From contig CAJNDS010002233.1 of NCBI GenBank assembly GCA_905221605.1, positions 43,501 through 107,500 on the forward strand: a stretch of 64,000 bases of DNA. The letters are read 5' to 3'. The position numbers were made by a program, and so were the translations under genes. Of this stretch, positions 52,019-62,888 are shown in pieces. Positions within the stretch are counted from its first letter, which is position 1. Each line of letters starts with the position of its first letter. The notes under the pieces are model-generated. The model saw only the letters and a list, made by a program, of their open reading frames with translations, ran no database searches and was not told where the DNA came from. The stretch comes from Symbiodinium natans (lineage: Eukaryota > Sar > Dinophyceae > Suessiales > Symbiodiniaceae).

Positions 52019-52723
52019 CCATATGGACCCTAAACCCTGAAGAAGATACAGACCCGAAACCCTAAACCCTAGACCCTAAACCCTAGACCTTATAAACCCT
52101 TGTACCCTAAACCCAAAACCCTAAACCCAAAGGAACCCTAAACCCTTGACCCTAAGCCCTTCAAACATCTGAGCCGAGATACCGGAAGGCCAAACCGTAA
52201 GACCCACAGCAGGCCATCCTTCTCGAGGGTTTGGGGTTTAGGGTTGGGTTTAGGGTTTAGGGTTCAGGGTTTAGGGTTTAGGGTTTAGGTTTTTTTAGGG
52301 TTTGGGGTTTAGGGTTTGGGGTTTGGGGTTTTGGGGTTTGGGGTTGGGTGTTTAGAGTTTAGGGTTTGGGGATACCCCTCCCCAAACACCAAAACTGTGT
52401 GTACTCTGGTTTCGGCTTAAGGGTTTACTGGTACCCTTTTGGCGGGTTTCCATACGATTTGGGGGTATATTAGGGGTCCCTTTTTGGGGCAGTAACCATT
52501 TCTTAATAACGGGCACTGGAGTGTATGGACTTCGCTGCTTGTTTGTAGGTCGCAGGTGTTTACCAGCTATAAGTGCCTTAAGCAAGCCGGCTCAGGTTTA
52601 GTTCTATACGAAATCTACACCCTAAACCCTAAGCCCTAAACCCTAAGCCCTAAAACCTAAACCCTAAACCCTAAACCCTAAACCCTAAACCCTAGACCCT
52701 AAACCCATCCTTCCGAACCCCAG

Positions 52724-52828
52724 CCTGAATCGACACCGCCCAGGAGCGTGCAGACCGGCATTTGGCACAAGGCCAAGGTCTTGGCGTACCATCCCGATGG
52801 AAGCTATCACCTGCCGTTCGGCGCATAG
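52724..52828 (+). CDS. SH3/Agenet-like repeat exon
   Basis: CCCCAG acceptor; reads PESTPPRSVQTGIWHKAKVL then AYHPDGSYHLPFGA and TAG. The G.W..AKVL...DGSY.L pattern matches one full repeat unit on a single exon. The TAG may be intronic. Confidence 0.55.
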   Translation, partial: PESTPPRSVQTGIWHKAKVLAYHPDGSYHLPFGA

Positions 52829-54340
52829 GGTTTAGGGTTTAGGGTTTAGTGTTTAGGGTTGAGGTTTAGGGTAGCCAAGAGCTGAGCGGAGTTTTTTTTT
52901 TTCAGCTTTCTTAGAGCTTGTTCAGATGCCCTCTTTGGAGAAGAGTGAATGAACTATAAGTGGCTTATGCTCCACATGCGCTCATCAAAACCATGGTCGG
53001 CAGGGTATAGGATGCCAGTTTGAGGTTCCTGTAGCCTGCCATCCCTAAACCCTGTAAACCATAAACCCGAACCCCTAAACCCTTTCCCCTAACCCCTAAA
53101 CCCCAAACCCTATCCCCTAAACCCTAAACCCCAAACCCTAAACCCTAAACCCTAAACCCTAGACCCTAAACCCTAGACCCTATACCCTATGCCCTAAACC
53201 CAAAGCCCGGGTGTTTTGAGGCTTTGGGGTTTTAAGTCCACCAGAGGCCGCCCCAGCCGTAGCCCCCCACAAAAACCCGAACCCCAGGCCCCCCCAGGCT
53301 TTAGGATTTAGGGATTGGGGTTTAAGGTTTAGGGTTTAGGGTTGAGGGTTTAGGGATTGGGGTTTTGGGTTTTGGGTTTTGGGTTTTGGGTTTAGGGCTT
53401 CTAAACTCTTAAACTCTGGAGAACTCAAAGCTCCTATGGTCTAGGGCTCAGCGTTCCGAAGGCCTGAAAGCAGAAGCAGGCTTGTGTATAAACCCCCTAA
53501 GCCAGTCTCAGCGGCTTTTCAAAACAGGACAATCCCCCTGATCCCTAACCCTGCCTCGTCCCTCGCACCCTCAACCTCGACTCCCAAACCCTAAGCGATT
53601 GGGTTTAGGGTTTAGGGTTTAGGGTTTAGGGTTTAGGGTTTAGGGTTTAGGGTTTAGGGTTTAGGGTTTAGGGTTTAGGGTTTAGAGTTTAGGGTTTGGG
53701 GTTTTGGGGCTTAGGGACTCCTCAGCCCTCCAAGCCGCTAACCGGGTTTAGGGTTTGGGCTTTAGGGTTTAGGGTTTAAGGTTTGGGGTTTGGGGTTTCG
53801 GGGCTTGGGTTTTGGGTTCCGGGATTGGGGTTTGAGGCTTAGGGTTTAGGGTTTAGGCTAAGAGCCAAGGAACATCAAGGATCCTGCAGACCCCTCGCGC
53901 ATCAGGCTGGTTGGGGTTCAGGGTTTCCGGGTTTAGGGTCGGGTTTAGGATTTAGGGTTTAGGGTTTCCGAGTTTAGGGTTCAGGGCTTAGGGTTTGAGG
54001 TTTGGGGTTCAGAGGGTTTAGTGTGTAGGGGGTCTAGGGCTTGGTGGGTTTAGGTAGGGATTTTCGGGCTTCGGATGTCGGGTTCATGGTCTAGGGTTTG
54101 TGGAGTTTAGGGTTAACCGTAGGCCCTATGCCCCTATCCTTCTCGAGCTAGCAAACCCCAAATCTTAAAACCCTAGACCCCAAACCCTAACGTCCTGCAA
54201 GATCCCCAAGCCTTGAAACCTTTAAGAGACCTTAGAAACTTTCCTCTGTGGTGCTTTACTGTAACTTTAGATCCTTAGCCTTTTTGCATTTATTGGGTTT
54301 CTTAATAAGGCAGCAAAAAATATATAGCTACACTGCTAAG
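52829..54340. other. Mostly telomere-like intronic or intergenic DNA
   Basis: C-rich text 53040-53210, G-rich arrays 53300-53400, 53600-53700 and 53740-54120. One exon-like island about 53868-53915 (PRNIKDPADPSRIRLVG). A family E element at 54249-54315. Confidence 0.55.
54249..54315. mobile_element. Short repeat element, family E, copy 2
   Basis: GTGCTTTACTGTAACTTTAG to TTTCTTAATAAGGCAG; see 24463-24532. Confidence 0.65.
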
Positions 54341-54384
54341 TGCAGCCAGGAAACCATCTCGACTTTGAGACCAAGATGTTTTTT

Positions 54385-54527
54385 CTAGAGCCCAGCGTAG
54401 GCCCTCACTCCCCTGTTTCCGGGGGGGGGGGGGGTGTTAGGGGCTTGAGGAGGGGGCTTTAGGCGGGCTTGGGTTCCCCTAAAAGCCCCTTTGAACCCAA
54501 AAAAGGGCAGAGCTTTTCATTCCTAGG
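54385..54527. mobile_element. Family B element with poly-G insertion
   Basis: Left CTAGAGCCCAGCGTAGGCCC, inner GTTCCCCTAAAAGCCCC and CCAAAAAAGGGCAG, ending ATTCCTAGG. Flanked by coding-like NHLDFETKM upstream and EFVSKDLA downstream, so it may interrupt an exon. Confidence 0.55.
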
Positions 54528-54790
54528 TGAGTTTGTCAGCAAGGACCTCGCCCTAAACCCTAAACCCTAAACCTGGTGCGGTCAGCCCAAGCTCAGCAAT
54601 CTACCAAGCCCCAAACTGGCCCCAAACCCTTGCATGCTGGGGAACCCAAGCCCTTCATGAAGCCTGATGGCCCTTAGAACCTACCCTCACAATCCCAGCC
54701 GGAGCAAGGCAGGGTTTAGGGTTTCGGGTTTAGGGTTTAGGGTTTGGGGTTTAGTGTTTAGGGTCTCGGCCGGTTTAGGGTTTCTGGCAG

Positions 54791-54865
54791 ATGGCCGCTT
54801 CCGCCAACGCCTGGCCCAGCGCCGAGCCCGACGCCCGAGGCATCTTCAGCGCTTCCTTGGTTCGA
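54791..54865 (+). CDS. Exon, possible N-terminus
   Basis: After GGCAG the frame reads MAASANAWPSAEPDARGIFS then ASLVR; the ATG right at the acceptor could be a start or internal Met. Another frame is also open. Confidence 0.4.
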
Positions 54866-55048
54866 GGGTTCAGGGTTCAGGGACTCGGCTTGGGTTTAGG
54901 GTTTAAGCTTTAGGGAGTTTAGGGTTCAGGGTTTAGGGTAACCCTAAACCAAAAACCGGTTATGGTTTAGGGTTTAGGGATTTGAAAGGGTTTCGTGTTT
55001 AATTATTTAGCCCCCCCCAAAAGGACGGTAGTTTCGGGTCCTAAGCCT

Positions 55049-55194
55049 TACTTGGAGGTCTTATCCAGTTATAACTGTACTCAGAGCTGTTATCATAACT
55101 GCACTTATAACCATATTAGGGCACTTAAGGGGTTTATAAGTGGGCTTATAAGTGCAGTTATAATTGGTTGATAAGTACCATGAACCTTCAAGTG
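55049..55194. mobile_element. MITE-like element, ACTTGGAGGTTCA family
   Basis: Left ACTTGGAGG (rest diverged), right ACCATGAACCTTCAAGT, with long inner TTATAACC/GGTTATAA palindromic text. Confidence 0.7.
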
Positions 55195-55215
55195 AGCCAT
55201 TTGGGCTGACCGCAG

Positions 55216-55530
55216 GCGTCCACGCCAACCTCGCCCACAGTCAAGCGCTCGCCCCTGGGCAAACTTGAGTTGATGGGTTTAGGGTTTAGGGTTTAGGGTT
55301 TAGGGTTTAGGGTTTGGGGTTTAGGGTTTAAGGGTTCGGGTTGGTCTCAGGGTTGTTTCATGGGCCCTAAATATGGTCCCTGACCTCCTTCAATGGGGTT
55401 GTGAAGTATGGGCCCTTGGGTTGTCTAAGATACACTGCTTAAGGGCCCAGACGAAGGGACCATGGAACTACCCTAAGAGCTGGCTTGCAGACTGCAAATG
55501 GTGCTGATCGTGTTCTCAAACTAGTGCCCT
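55216..55530 (+). CDS. Two small exons, unrecognised gene
   Basis: 55216-55275 after CGCAG reads ASTPTSPTVKRSPLGKLELM, a Ser/Thr-Pro-rich segment. 55491-55530 after TTGCAG reads TANGADRVLKLVP with a GTACCT donor at 55531. No domain. Confidence 0.45.
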
Positions 55531-55874
55531 GTACCTACTTTCTCTTTTTTGTTCACAGTCGGACTCCTTGTGAAAGGACCCCACAAGGTTGGAGCTTAGG
55601 GTTTAGGGCCACTCAAACCCTAAACCCTAAGCCCCAAACCCTAAACCCCAAACCCCAAACCCTAAACCCTAAACCCTAAACCCTAAACCCTAAACCCTAA
55701 ACCCTAAACCCTAAACCCTAAACCCTCAGCTGAGACCCACCATCCTCACCACCTCCACCCAAAGCTCGCCCGAAGCTCCCCAGAGCCCCAAACATATGTT
55801 GAGCCCCTCCAACCCTCAACTCTGACGCCTTAAAACCAGGGAATAGGGTTTAGGGACTAGGGTGTAGAACATTT

Positions 55875-56060
55875 AGGGTTCGGGTTTAGGGTTTAGGGTT
55901 TAGGGTTTAGGGTTTAGGGTTTAGGGTTTAGGGTTTAGGGTTTAGGGTTTAGGGTTTAGGGTTTAGGGTTAGGGTTTAGGGTTTAGGGTTTAGGGTTTAG
56001 GGTTTAGGGTTTAGGGTTTAGGGTTTAGGGTTTAGGGTTTAGGGTTTAGGGTTTAGCGTT
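55875..56060. repeat. Telomere-like array, TTTAGGG orientation
   Basis: About 26 TTTAGGG units with one TTAGGG slip. Followed by an AT-rich segment (56150-56450) with GAACGAAATG and TTCACTTCGTTC motifs like those at 32.2-32.4 kb. Confidence 0.95.
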
Positions 56061-57135
56061 CAGGGTTTAGGACTTAGGGTTCAGGGTTTAGGGCTTCGGG
56101 CCCAGAAGCTCCTGAACCCCTAAACCCCCTACATTCCAGCAATCAGAATATCTTCATGCCACCTTAGGTATACTTTACTGTGTTTGTGGGGCATGTTTTC
56201 TCTTCACTTCGCTTATTTAGGACTGAGTGAGCTGCATGTGCAGAGGAGAAGGTTGATTGCTGCAGCAAAAGTATGAAAGAACGAAATGGGTTTGAACTCC
56301 AGTATCTGTTCACTTCGTTCTCGGGCCACTTGGCTCATTTATAGCGTCGTCGCGGGCCAAGGGCCCCTGGATCTCAATGAAAATATTTGTTCATTAGTTT
56401 TATGGCGTGCATCTTGACCATGTTTTTCCCACTTGCTCCTTCTTTTACTAGAATTATGTGGGTACCCTCAACCCTAAACCATAGACCCCTAAACCCGAAA
56501 CCCTAAACTGCCCTTTTCAACAACGCTTGTCTTTGGAGGTCCCGCGTCACCATCGCCACCCGCACCCCGAACCGCAGTGGGGGGTTTAGGGTTTGGGGTT
56601 TGGGGTTTGGGGTTTAGGGCTTAGGGTTTAGGCTTTAGGGTTTAGGCTTGAGGTGCAGCGCATCTCAGCGCCAGTTCTCAGGGGTTTAGGGTTGAGGGCT
56701 CGGGGTTTCGAAGGGTCTGGTGTTTTGGGTTGTTTGCTATGCCCCACTGTTGTGATCGGGAATTGGGCAGCCTGAGTGGGTCCTGAAAGATTGGGTTCAG
56801 GGTTCAATCCCTAAACCCTAAACCCTGAAACCCTAAACCCTAAACCCCATGAACCAAAACCCCGTGTGCTCTGCGAGTTTAGGGTGGGGGGGCTGATCTC
56901 GACTGCTTTTGAAGGCTTCGAGTGTCTAGGTCTAGCCTTCGGATCCCTACGGACCCTGTCAGAACCCACCCTATAAGCAAGATTAAACCCCCTAAGCCTC
57001 ACAATCCCGATGAAGCCTAAGCCCTAGACCCTCAACCCTAAACCCTAATCCCTAAAACCCTAACCCTAAACCCTAAACCCTAAACCCTAAACCTAAAGCC
57101 TAAACCCTAAACCCTAAACCCCACACGACCGTGAG

Positions 57136-57172
57136 GTCCAGACGACGAGGACGGCGTCGCGGACGCATCAAG
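57136..57172 (+). CDS. Acidic micro-exon
   Basis: GTGAG acceptor and GTTGAG donor; reads PDDEDGVADAS. Weak because short. Confidence 0.3.
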
Positions 57173-57383
57173 GTTGAGGGTTTCAGCGGTTTATGGGTAC
57201 TTCTAACCACAGCTGTTGAGTCGACTTATAACCTACTTAGAGGACTTACGGGGCTTGTAAGTGCAGTTATCATTGGGGTTACAAGTACCCTGAACCTCCA
57301 AGCAAGGGTTCCAGGGCTTCGGGGTGAAGGACCCTGAGCCCGTAACCCCAACACCCATGCAACGCCTAGCACGATGTCTTGGA

Positions 57384-57490
57384 TGGTAGCCCAGTGGTAC
57401 CGTTTACTTTTGTTTTGGTTCTGGGTTCCCTTATACAATAACCAACCCCAAAAAGGGTGCCCTTATCATAATATGGTTACTGGGCTACCA
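57384..57490. mobile_element. TIR element, TGGTAGCCCAGT family, best copy
   Basis: 107 bp with ends TGGTAGCCCAGTGGTACC and GGTTACTGGGCTACCA, nearly perfect inverted repeats. Imperfect direct repeats GATGTCTTGGA and GATGTTTGGGA border it. Confidence 0.85.
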
Positions 57491-57758
57491 AGATGTTTGG
57501 GATTAGAACGTTGTTGTCTTCACACGCACAATTTCCCCATTGCACCAACCTCTAGCAAATAATGTCGCGAGAAGATTATATTCCACTAAGCCTTAACAAA
57601 GCAACTAAGAATTAATCAACGTTGCCTCAACTTAGAGTCTGACTGACCTTCTCTGAAACCCTAAAATCCTAAACCCTAAACCCGAAACCCTAAACCTTAA
57701 ACCCTAAACCCCAAACCCCAAACCCTAAACCTTAAACACCCTAAACCCTAAAGCCTTC

Positions 57759-57860
57759 TTGATCTCAGAGCTCGCTGCCCAGGTGCCTAGCGATGTCGCG
57801 TGTGCCGGAAGGCCCTCGCACCTCCTGGGCCTCCGACCCGTCCGCTTCTGCAGGGGTTTA
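57759..57860 (+). CDS. Exon, unrecognised gene
   Basis: The most protein-like frame reads ISELAAQVPSDVACAGRPSH then LLGLRPVRFCR, between C-rich repeats upstream and TTTAGG text downstream. Confidence 0.4.
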
Positions 57861-58092
57861 GGCGCATACCCCCAGAAGGTTGTAGCCCTAAACCCTAAAC
57901 CCGAAACCCTAAACCCTAAACTCCTAAAGGCTCCCCTGAATTTACTCCACCTTAAGGATTCGGACCTCAGAGTTCAGAAGATCAGCGTTTCGGGCCTAAC
58001 CTCTAAACCCTAAACCCTAAACCCTAAACCCTAAACCCTAAATCCTAAACCCCGTAAACCCCCAAGACTTTGGGCTTCAGATGTTTTAGATG

Positions 58093-58194
58093 TCTCCGTC
58101 GCCAGACAGAGCGACAAGCTGCTTTTCGACAGAGCGGCGGACTCAGCAGCGGAGCTTCGATGAAAGCCGTGCCCTGCCAACCTTGGGGCGGGAT
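58093..58194 (+). CDS. Exon-like island, unrecognised gene
   Basis: One frame is open across the whole island: SPSPDRATSCFSTERRTQQR then SFDESRALPTLGRD. Another frame (SDKLLFDRAADSAAELR, then TGA) is also plausible. Confidence 0.4.
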
Positions 58195-58363
58195 TAGGGT
58201 TAAGGGTTTAGGGTTTAGGGTTTAGGGTTTAGGGTTTAGGGTTTAGGGTTTAGGGTTTAGGGGGTTAGTGTACCTTAAGAGCCCAAACCCTACTTTCTTG
58301 TAGGTGCTATTGTAAAACCCCTCAGAGGATTCCTAGTCTACTAGGTTTTGGGTTCTGAGGGTT

Positions 58364-58518
58364 TACTTGGAGGTTCATGTTACTTACTAACCAATGATAA
58401 CTGTACTTATAACCCTACTTATAATGCCCCTAAAGGGCCTTATAGGGGTTATCCCAATTATAAGTAGGGTTATAAGCCCAGTTATAAGTGGTTATTAAGT
58501 CCCATGAACCTTCAAGTA
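58364..58518. mobile_element. MITE-like element, ACTTGGAGGTTCA family, long copy
   Basis: About 155 bp, left ACTTGGAGGTTCATG, right CATGAACCTTCAAGT. The two halves pair over much of their length (AACTGTACTTATAACCCTAC against its complement), so the RNA or single strand could fold into one long hairpin. Confidence 0.8.
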
Positions 58519-58682
58519 TAGGGCTAGGGGTTAATGATAGGGTTTTTAGGGTCAAGTTTAGTCTGTTGTGTGTGCCCGGCTGGATGGAGTTGTCTGTTGG
58601 CACGCCGCTAGGTCAGAGTTGAGTAGCTGGCGCTTACCGCGCTTCTTAGCCTCTCCTGTTTGATGTCGGGCCTTCCTGGCTG

Positions 58683-58795
58683 TCGCCCTAAACCCTAAAC
58701 CCTAAACCCTAAACCCTAAACCCTAAACCCTAAACCCTAAACCCTAAACCCTAAACCCTAAACCCTAAACCCTAAACCCTAAACCCTAAGCCCTA
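58683..58795. repeat. Telomere-like array, CCCTAAA orientation
   Basis: About 15 CCCTAAA units upstream of the exon at 58873. Confidence 0.95.
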
Positions 58796-58872
58796 AACCC
58801 CAAACCCTAAACCCCAAACCCCAAACCCTAAACCCTAAAGCCCAAACCCTAAGGCCCGAAAACCCTACAAAG

Positions 58873-60491
58873 ATCAAGGCAAGAGTCTGCGACTCCGGGG
58901 AGGTGCTTCAGACAGCTGCCACTAGGTAGGATTCTGGGTTATTTGGGTTTAGGGTTTAGGGTCTATGGGGTTTAGGGTTTAGGGTTTAGGGTTTAGGGTT
59001 TAGAATATTCTATTCCGTATTAGGTTTACGCGGACTCCGGTGATGAGTTGTGTATGTCCATACTTCGTTTCAAGCGGATGCTATATTCTGGAATATGTTT
59101 GGGGGGCTTAGGGGTTTGGGAACCTTCAACCCTAAACCCCAAACCCTACACCCTACACCCCAAACCCTAAACCCTAAACCCTTAACCCTAAACCCTAAAC
59201 CCTAAACCCGAAATCCTAAATCCTAAACCTTACACCCCCAAACCCGAAGGTTTTAAGGGCCAGCTTGGGCCCAGACCCTTCTCGGGAGTTAATTATTGCG
59301 ATTGGGGGCGGGGGGGGGGGGCCCTGGAATCGAGTGGTTTAGGGTTTAGGGTTTAGGGTTTAGTGTTTAGGGTTTAGGGTTTAGGGTTACATCCTACTGT
59401 CAGGTGCCCCCCCTCCGCTGGAACCCCCCGGAATCTCTTGCAGCCGGGATGAAGCAGCTGACGCAGCACGAGGTCCAATAACTAGGTAGGGCCTTGGGAC
59501 ATTCAAATTTTCCCTTTAGGGTTTAGGGTTTAGGGTTTAGGGTGTAGGGTGTAGGGTCCCCAACCCTAAACCCTAAAATGCCCAAAACCCTACGCGGCAT
59601 AATCCCCACACCCTGAACCCTCGGCAGAAGATGCCGCTGGAGTTGAATCCAAAGCCCCGCAGCCCCCCATGGCAGGCCCCGCAAGTACCCTGTTTGGGGT
59701 TTAGGGTTCAGGGTTTAGGGTTTAGGGTTTTAGGGTTTTAGGGTTTTAGGGTTTTAGGGTTTAGGCTTTTAGGGTTTAGGGGTTAGAGTTTAGGGTTTAG
59801 GGTGTAGGGTGGTTGAGGGTGACACGGGGGACCGTACTCAAAGTCTTGTGACTGGCACCACAGGAGCCCCAAAAGAATGAGACCATTGCCTTTTTTGTAT
59901 GTAGAACATAGGTAGTTCTCTAAATCAGCTTGGGGTTGGGGTTTAGGGTTTAGGGTTTAGGGTTTAGGGTTTAGGGTTTAGGGTTTAGGGTTTAGGGTTT
60001 AGGGTTCAGGGTTCAGGGTTCAGGGTTTAGGGTTTAGGGTTTAGGGTTTTCGGGTCCAAGATTTTGTACGGCACCGACGACACCCCAAAACGAAGTACCC
60101 AAAAGGGGCCCTAATTTTGAGAACCGCCCATGGCAGGTGCCCAAAATTCATGAAACAGGCCCCTACATGACCTCCCTTACCCCGGATCTCCTCACTTTTG
60201 CTTTGTTTACCAGTAATTCTTATCACCCTATACTGAGAGCTCAGGAAATTCTGTAAGTTCTTAAACAGGCAATATGAGAACGCCATTTTGGGCGCTTGGA
60301 ACCTTTCGACCCTAAACCCTAAACCTAAACCCTAAAAGCCTAAGCCCGGAACCCTAAACCCTTAGCTCAGGGCGCCAGAACGTAATTCCTCGTGTTGGGC
60401 TTGTCAGCTTGATGGGGATCTCCTCCGCGCTTGCATTTTCCAAGACGCAGCGCGAGCACCCCTCCACTTCCCTGAGCTGCAACCAGCCTGA
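58873..60491 (+). CDS. Five-exon gene end, phase-consistent, unrecognised product
   Basis: 58873-58902 (IKARVCDSGE, donor GTGCTT); 59404-59472 (VPPLRWNPPESLAAGMKQLT then QHE, donor GTCCAA); 59628-59684 (KMPLELNPKPRSPPWQAPQ, donor GTACCC); 59864-59896 (EPQKNETIAFF, donor GTATGT); 60408-60491 (LDGDLLRACIFQDAARAPLH then FPELQPA, stop TGA). All junctions are phase 0 with GT donors and AG acceptors, which makes this one of the firmest gene models here. The N-terminal part lies upstream. No domain recognised. Confidence 0.65.
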
Positions 60492-60542
60492 CCACTTGGA
60501 GGTTCATTAGGGCTTAGGGTTTAGGGTTTAGGGTTTAGGGTC

Positions 60543-60775
60543 TAGGACCATTTGGAGGTTCATGGGTACTATAACCCCAGTTATGACCATTACCTTGTTT
60601 TTTGGGATCCGAAGCATGGGCTCTGTATAGATGTATGTATAGGGTATATAACATAAGGGTTATATTATACAATAACAAGGGACACAAATTAAAGGCCCAT
60701 ACTTCGGATCCCCGACCCAATGAGAAGTCTACTTCTAACTTACTTGTAGGACCTATCGGGCCTAGACACATTGGC
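60543..60775. mobile_element. ACTTGGAGGTTCA element half with nested TIR element
   Basis: A left half (TTTGGAGGTTCATGGGTACT) is interrupted at 60603-60713 by an ATCCGAAG...CTTCGGATC element, then continues CTTCTAACTTACTTGTAGG. The expected right half (GGGGTTACAAGTATCCTGAA and CCTCCAAG) appears only at 61049-61086, beyond a telomere-containing segment. Confidence 0.65.
60603..60713. mobile_element. TIR element, ATCCGAAGTATGGGCCC family
   Basis: Left GGGATCCGAAGCATGGGCT, right AGGCCCATACTTCGGATCCC; core GTATATAACATAAGGG. Inserted in another element. Confidence 0.8.
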
Positions 60776-61090
60776 GCGTGAGAGTATTCTTGCCCTGATC
60801 TGTTTCTTTATATTTGCCTCTCGCGCTGCCCTCAGAGGTAGGTGTGGATGAGAGCAAACCCTAAACCCTCAACCCTAAACCCTAGACCCTGAACCCTAAA
60901 CCCTAAACCCCAAATGCCAATCGCTAAAACCCTAAACCCTACACCGTAATTAAACCCTAAACCCTAAACCCTAAACCCTAAACCCTAAACCCTATAAACT
61001 CTAAACCCTAAACCCTAAGCCCTAAACCTTAAACCCTAAACCTAGTGTGTTCTATAATTGGGGTTACAAGTATCCTGAACCTCCAAGCAG

Positions 61091-61172
61091 GTCACCATCC
61101 TTGCAGATGGCTGCTTTAGTCGTGCCGCGCCCCTGACGACCCACAGATTCCACCCCAAGCCCCAAACGGCGG
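61091..61172 (+). CDS. Exon, unrecognised gene
   Basis: AGCAG acceptor, formed by the very end of an ACTTGGAGGTTCA-family half element. Reads VTILADGCFSRAAPLTTHRF then HPKPQTAG; followed by TTTAGGG. Confidence 0.5.
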
Positions 61173-61254
61173 GTTTAGGGTTTAGGGTTTAGGGTTTAGG
61201 GTTTAGGGTTTAGGGTTTAGGGTTTAGGGTTTAGGGTTTAGGGTTTAGGGCTGT

Positions 61255-61430
61255 TTAGGGCTATTTAGGGCTATTTAGGGCTATTTAGGGCTATTTAGGG
61301 CTATTTAGGGCTATTTAGGATTATTTAGGGTTATTTAGGGTTATTTAGGGTTATTTAGGGTTATTTAGGGTTATCTAGGGTTATTTAGGGTTATTCAGGG
61401 TTATTTAGGTTTATTCAGGGTTGTTTAGGG
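61255..61430. repeat. TTTAGGGCTA / TTTAGGGTTA decamer array
   Basis: About 17 copies of a 10-bp telomere-derived unit, first with CTA then with TTA, following a normal TTTAGGG array. Confidence 0.95.
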
Positions 61431-61470
61431 TTTAGGGTTTCGGGTTCAGGGTTGCGTGATCCCTTCTCAG

Positions 61471-61510
61471 TTGCCGTTTGAGAATACGGAGCCTGATACC
61501 CTTGGCAGGG
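61471..61510 (+). CDS. Small exon, unrecognised gene
   Basis: TTCTCAG acceptor at 61464-61470; reads LPFENTEPDTLGR (continuing VHSDGTTI to a TAG if not spliced). Confidence 0.4.
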
Positions 61511-61652
61511 TGCACTCAGACGGGACCACAATTTAGATACATGCGCCCGACAAATCCTGGAAACCCAAGACCCTAAACCTAAACCCTGAACCCTAAACAC
61601 AAAACCCCCGGACCCTAGACCCTAAGCCCCGAACTCGCGGTGGCGTCCGCAG

Positions 61653-61822
61653 AATGCGGCGCGAAGAAGAGAGGAGCAGCGATGAGATCGCTGACCAGGT
61701 CTCCGCCCGGATACCCCCCTGAATGGCCATTGCTAAAGCCCAAGCCCAGTAAAGCCCGAGGCTTGACAGGGAACATCCGCGAGGGGCCTAATTCGTGCGC
61801 TTTGCAGCTGGCGAGCTCCTAG
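61653..61822 (+). CDS. Two exons ending in a stop, or one 60-codon ORF
   Basis: 61653-61698 reads MRREEERSSDEIADQ with a GTCTCC donor; 61808-61822 after TTTGCAG reads LASS and TAG. Alternatively an uninterrupted frame from 61640 reads through to the same stop. The spliced version has the more protein-like composition. Confidence 0.4.
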
Positions 61823-61868
61823 GCAGTGCCAGAAAAGCGACGTCGCCCATTCCGGGGTTCCAAGGCGG

Positions 61869-62000
61869 AAACCCTAAACCCTAAACCCTAAACCCTAAAC
61901 CCTAAACCCTAAACCCTAAACCCTAAACCCTAAACCCTAAACCCTAAACCCTAAACCCTAAGCCCTAAACGGCCCTAAACCCTAAACCCTAAACCCTAAC
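61869..62000. repeat. Telomere-like array, CCCTAAA orientation
   Basis: About 16 CCCTAAA units with one GGCCCTAAA slip. Confidence 0.95.
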
Positions 62001-62072
62001 CTGAACCCGAAAATCAAAGAGGAACCTCGAGTTTTCGATCAACCCTCGGATTCCTCCTGGGCCGGCTGCCAG

Positions 62073-62108
62073 GCCCGCCTCCTCGGAGAACGCGCCGCTG
62101 GTCATACA
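62073..62108 (+). CDS. Small exon, possible GC donor
   Basis: GCCAG acceptor; reads ARLLGERAAGHT, followed by GCAACT. Short, so modest. Confidence 0.35.
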
Positions 62109-62299
62109 GGCAACTGGAGCTCGGGGGGTCTGGGCGTTTGGGGGCTTAGGGTTTAAGGGTTCAAGGGTTCAAGGGTTTAGGGTTTAGGGTCTACGGAGGA
62201 TGTCTTCGGACTTAAAAGGTTTGAGGGCTTTGGGCCCTTCAGCCACCTTAAACCCAGACCTGTCGTACACAAGGGAGTGTGGGGCTTGAATTGTAGGGT

Positions 62300-62404
62300 C
62301 TAGGACCCAAAGTAGACCCCTACTTCCTTTTTAGGTTCCCTGATAATCCTCCTGTAAACCAAAAAGGGGACCCTTTTTTATTCCTGTGTTAGTCTTGGGT
62401 GACC
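62300..62404. mobile_element. Family B TIR element
   Basis: Left CTAGGACCCAAAGTAGACCC, right GTTAGTCTTGGGTGACC, inner GTTCCCTGATAATCCTCC and CCAAAAAGGGGACCC. Confidence 0.7.
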
Positions 62405-62811
62405 CTGAAACGCTACATCCCCCATCCATCACCTCCACTTGACTTCCTGCAGCCCCAAACCCTAAACCCTAACCTTAAAACCCTAAACCCTAAACCTCAA
62501 AACCCTTCTTTCCCTTAAATCCTTAAACCCACCAGCCCACCAACCCACCAGCCCCCCAACCCAACAGCAAATCCGAAACCCATGAACCCCACAACCCCAG
62601 AAACCGCGCAAAACCCCGCAAACCCCATGAGCCGCGCAAAATGTCCAAGCCCCAAAACCCGCATAAGCCCTTGAAATCCTGTAAGCCCTCAGTTCCTATA
62701 AATCCTACAAGCCCTATCTTGAAATCGCGAATTCCTATACGCCGAGTAACACTAAACCCTAAACCCCTAAACCCCGAAACCCTAAACCCTAAGCCCTAGA
62801 ACCCTCCTCAG

Positions 62812-62888
62812 GCTGCCTTGGCCGACTCCCCAGACACGCTCCGCGTCCTGGAGGAGTTCGGGCAGTCACTTGGGCAGGCCCAGCTCAG
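62812..62888 (+). CDS. Exon, unrecognised gene
   Basis: CCTCAG acceptor at 62806-62811. Reads AALADSPDTLRVLEEFGQSL then GQAQL; G-rich repeat follows. Helix-like. Confidence 0.55.
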
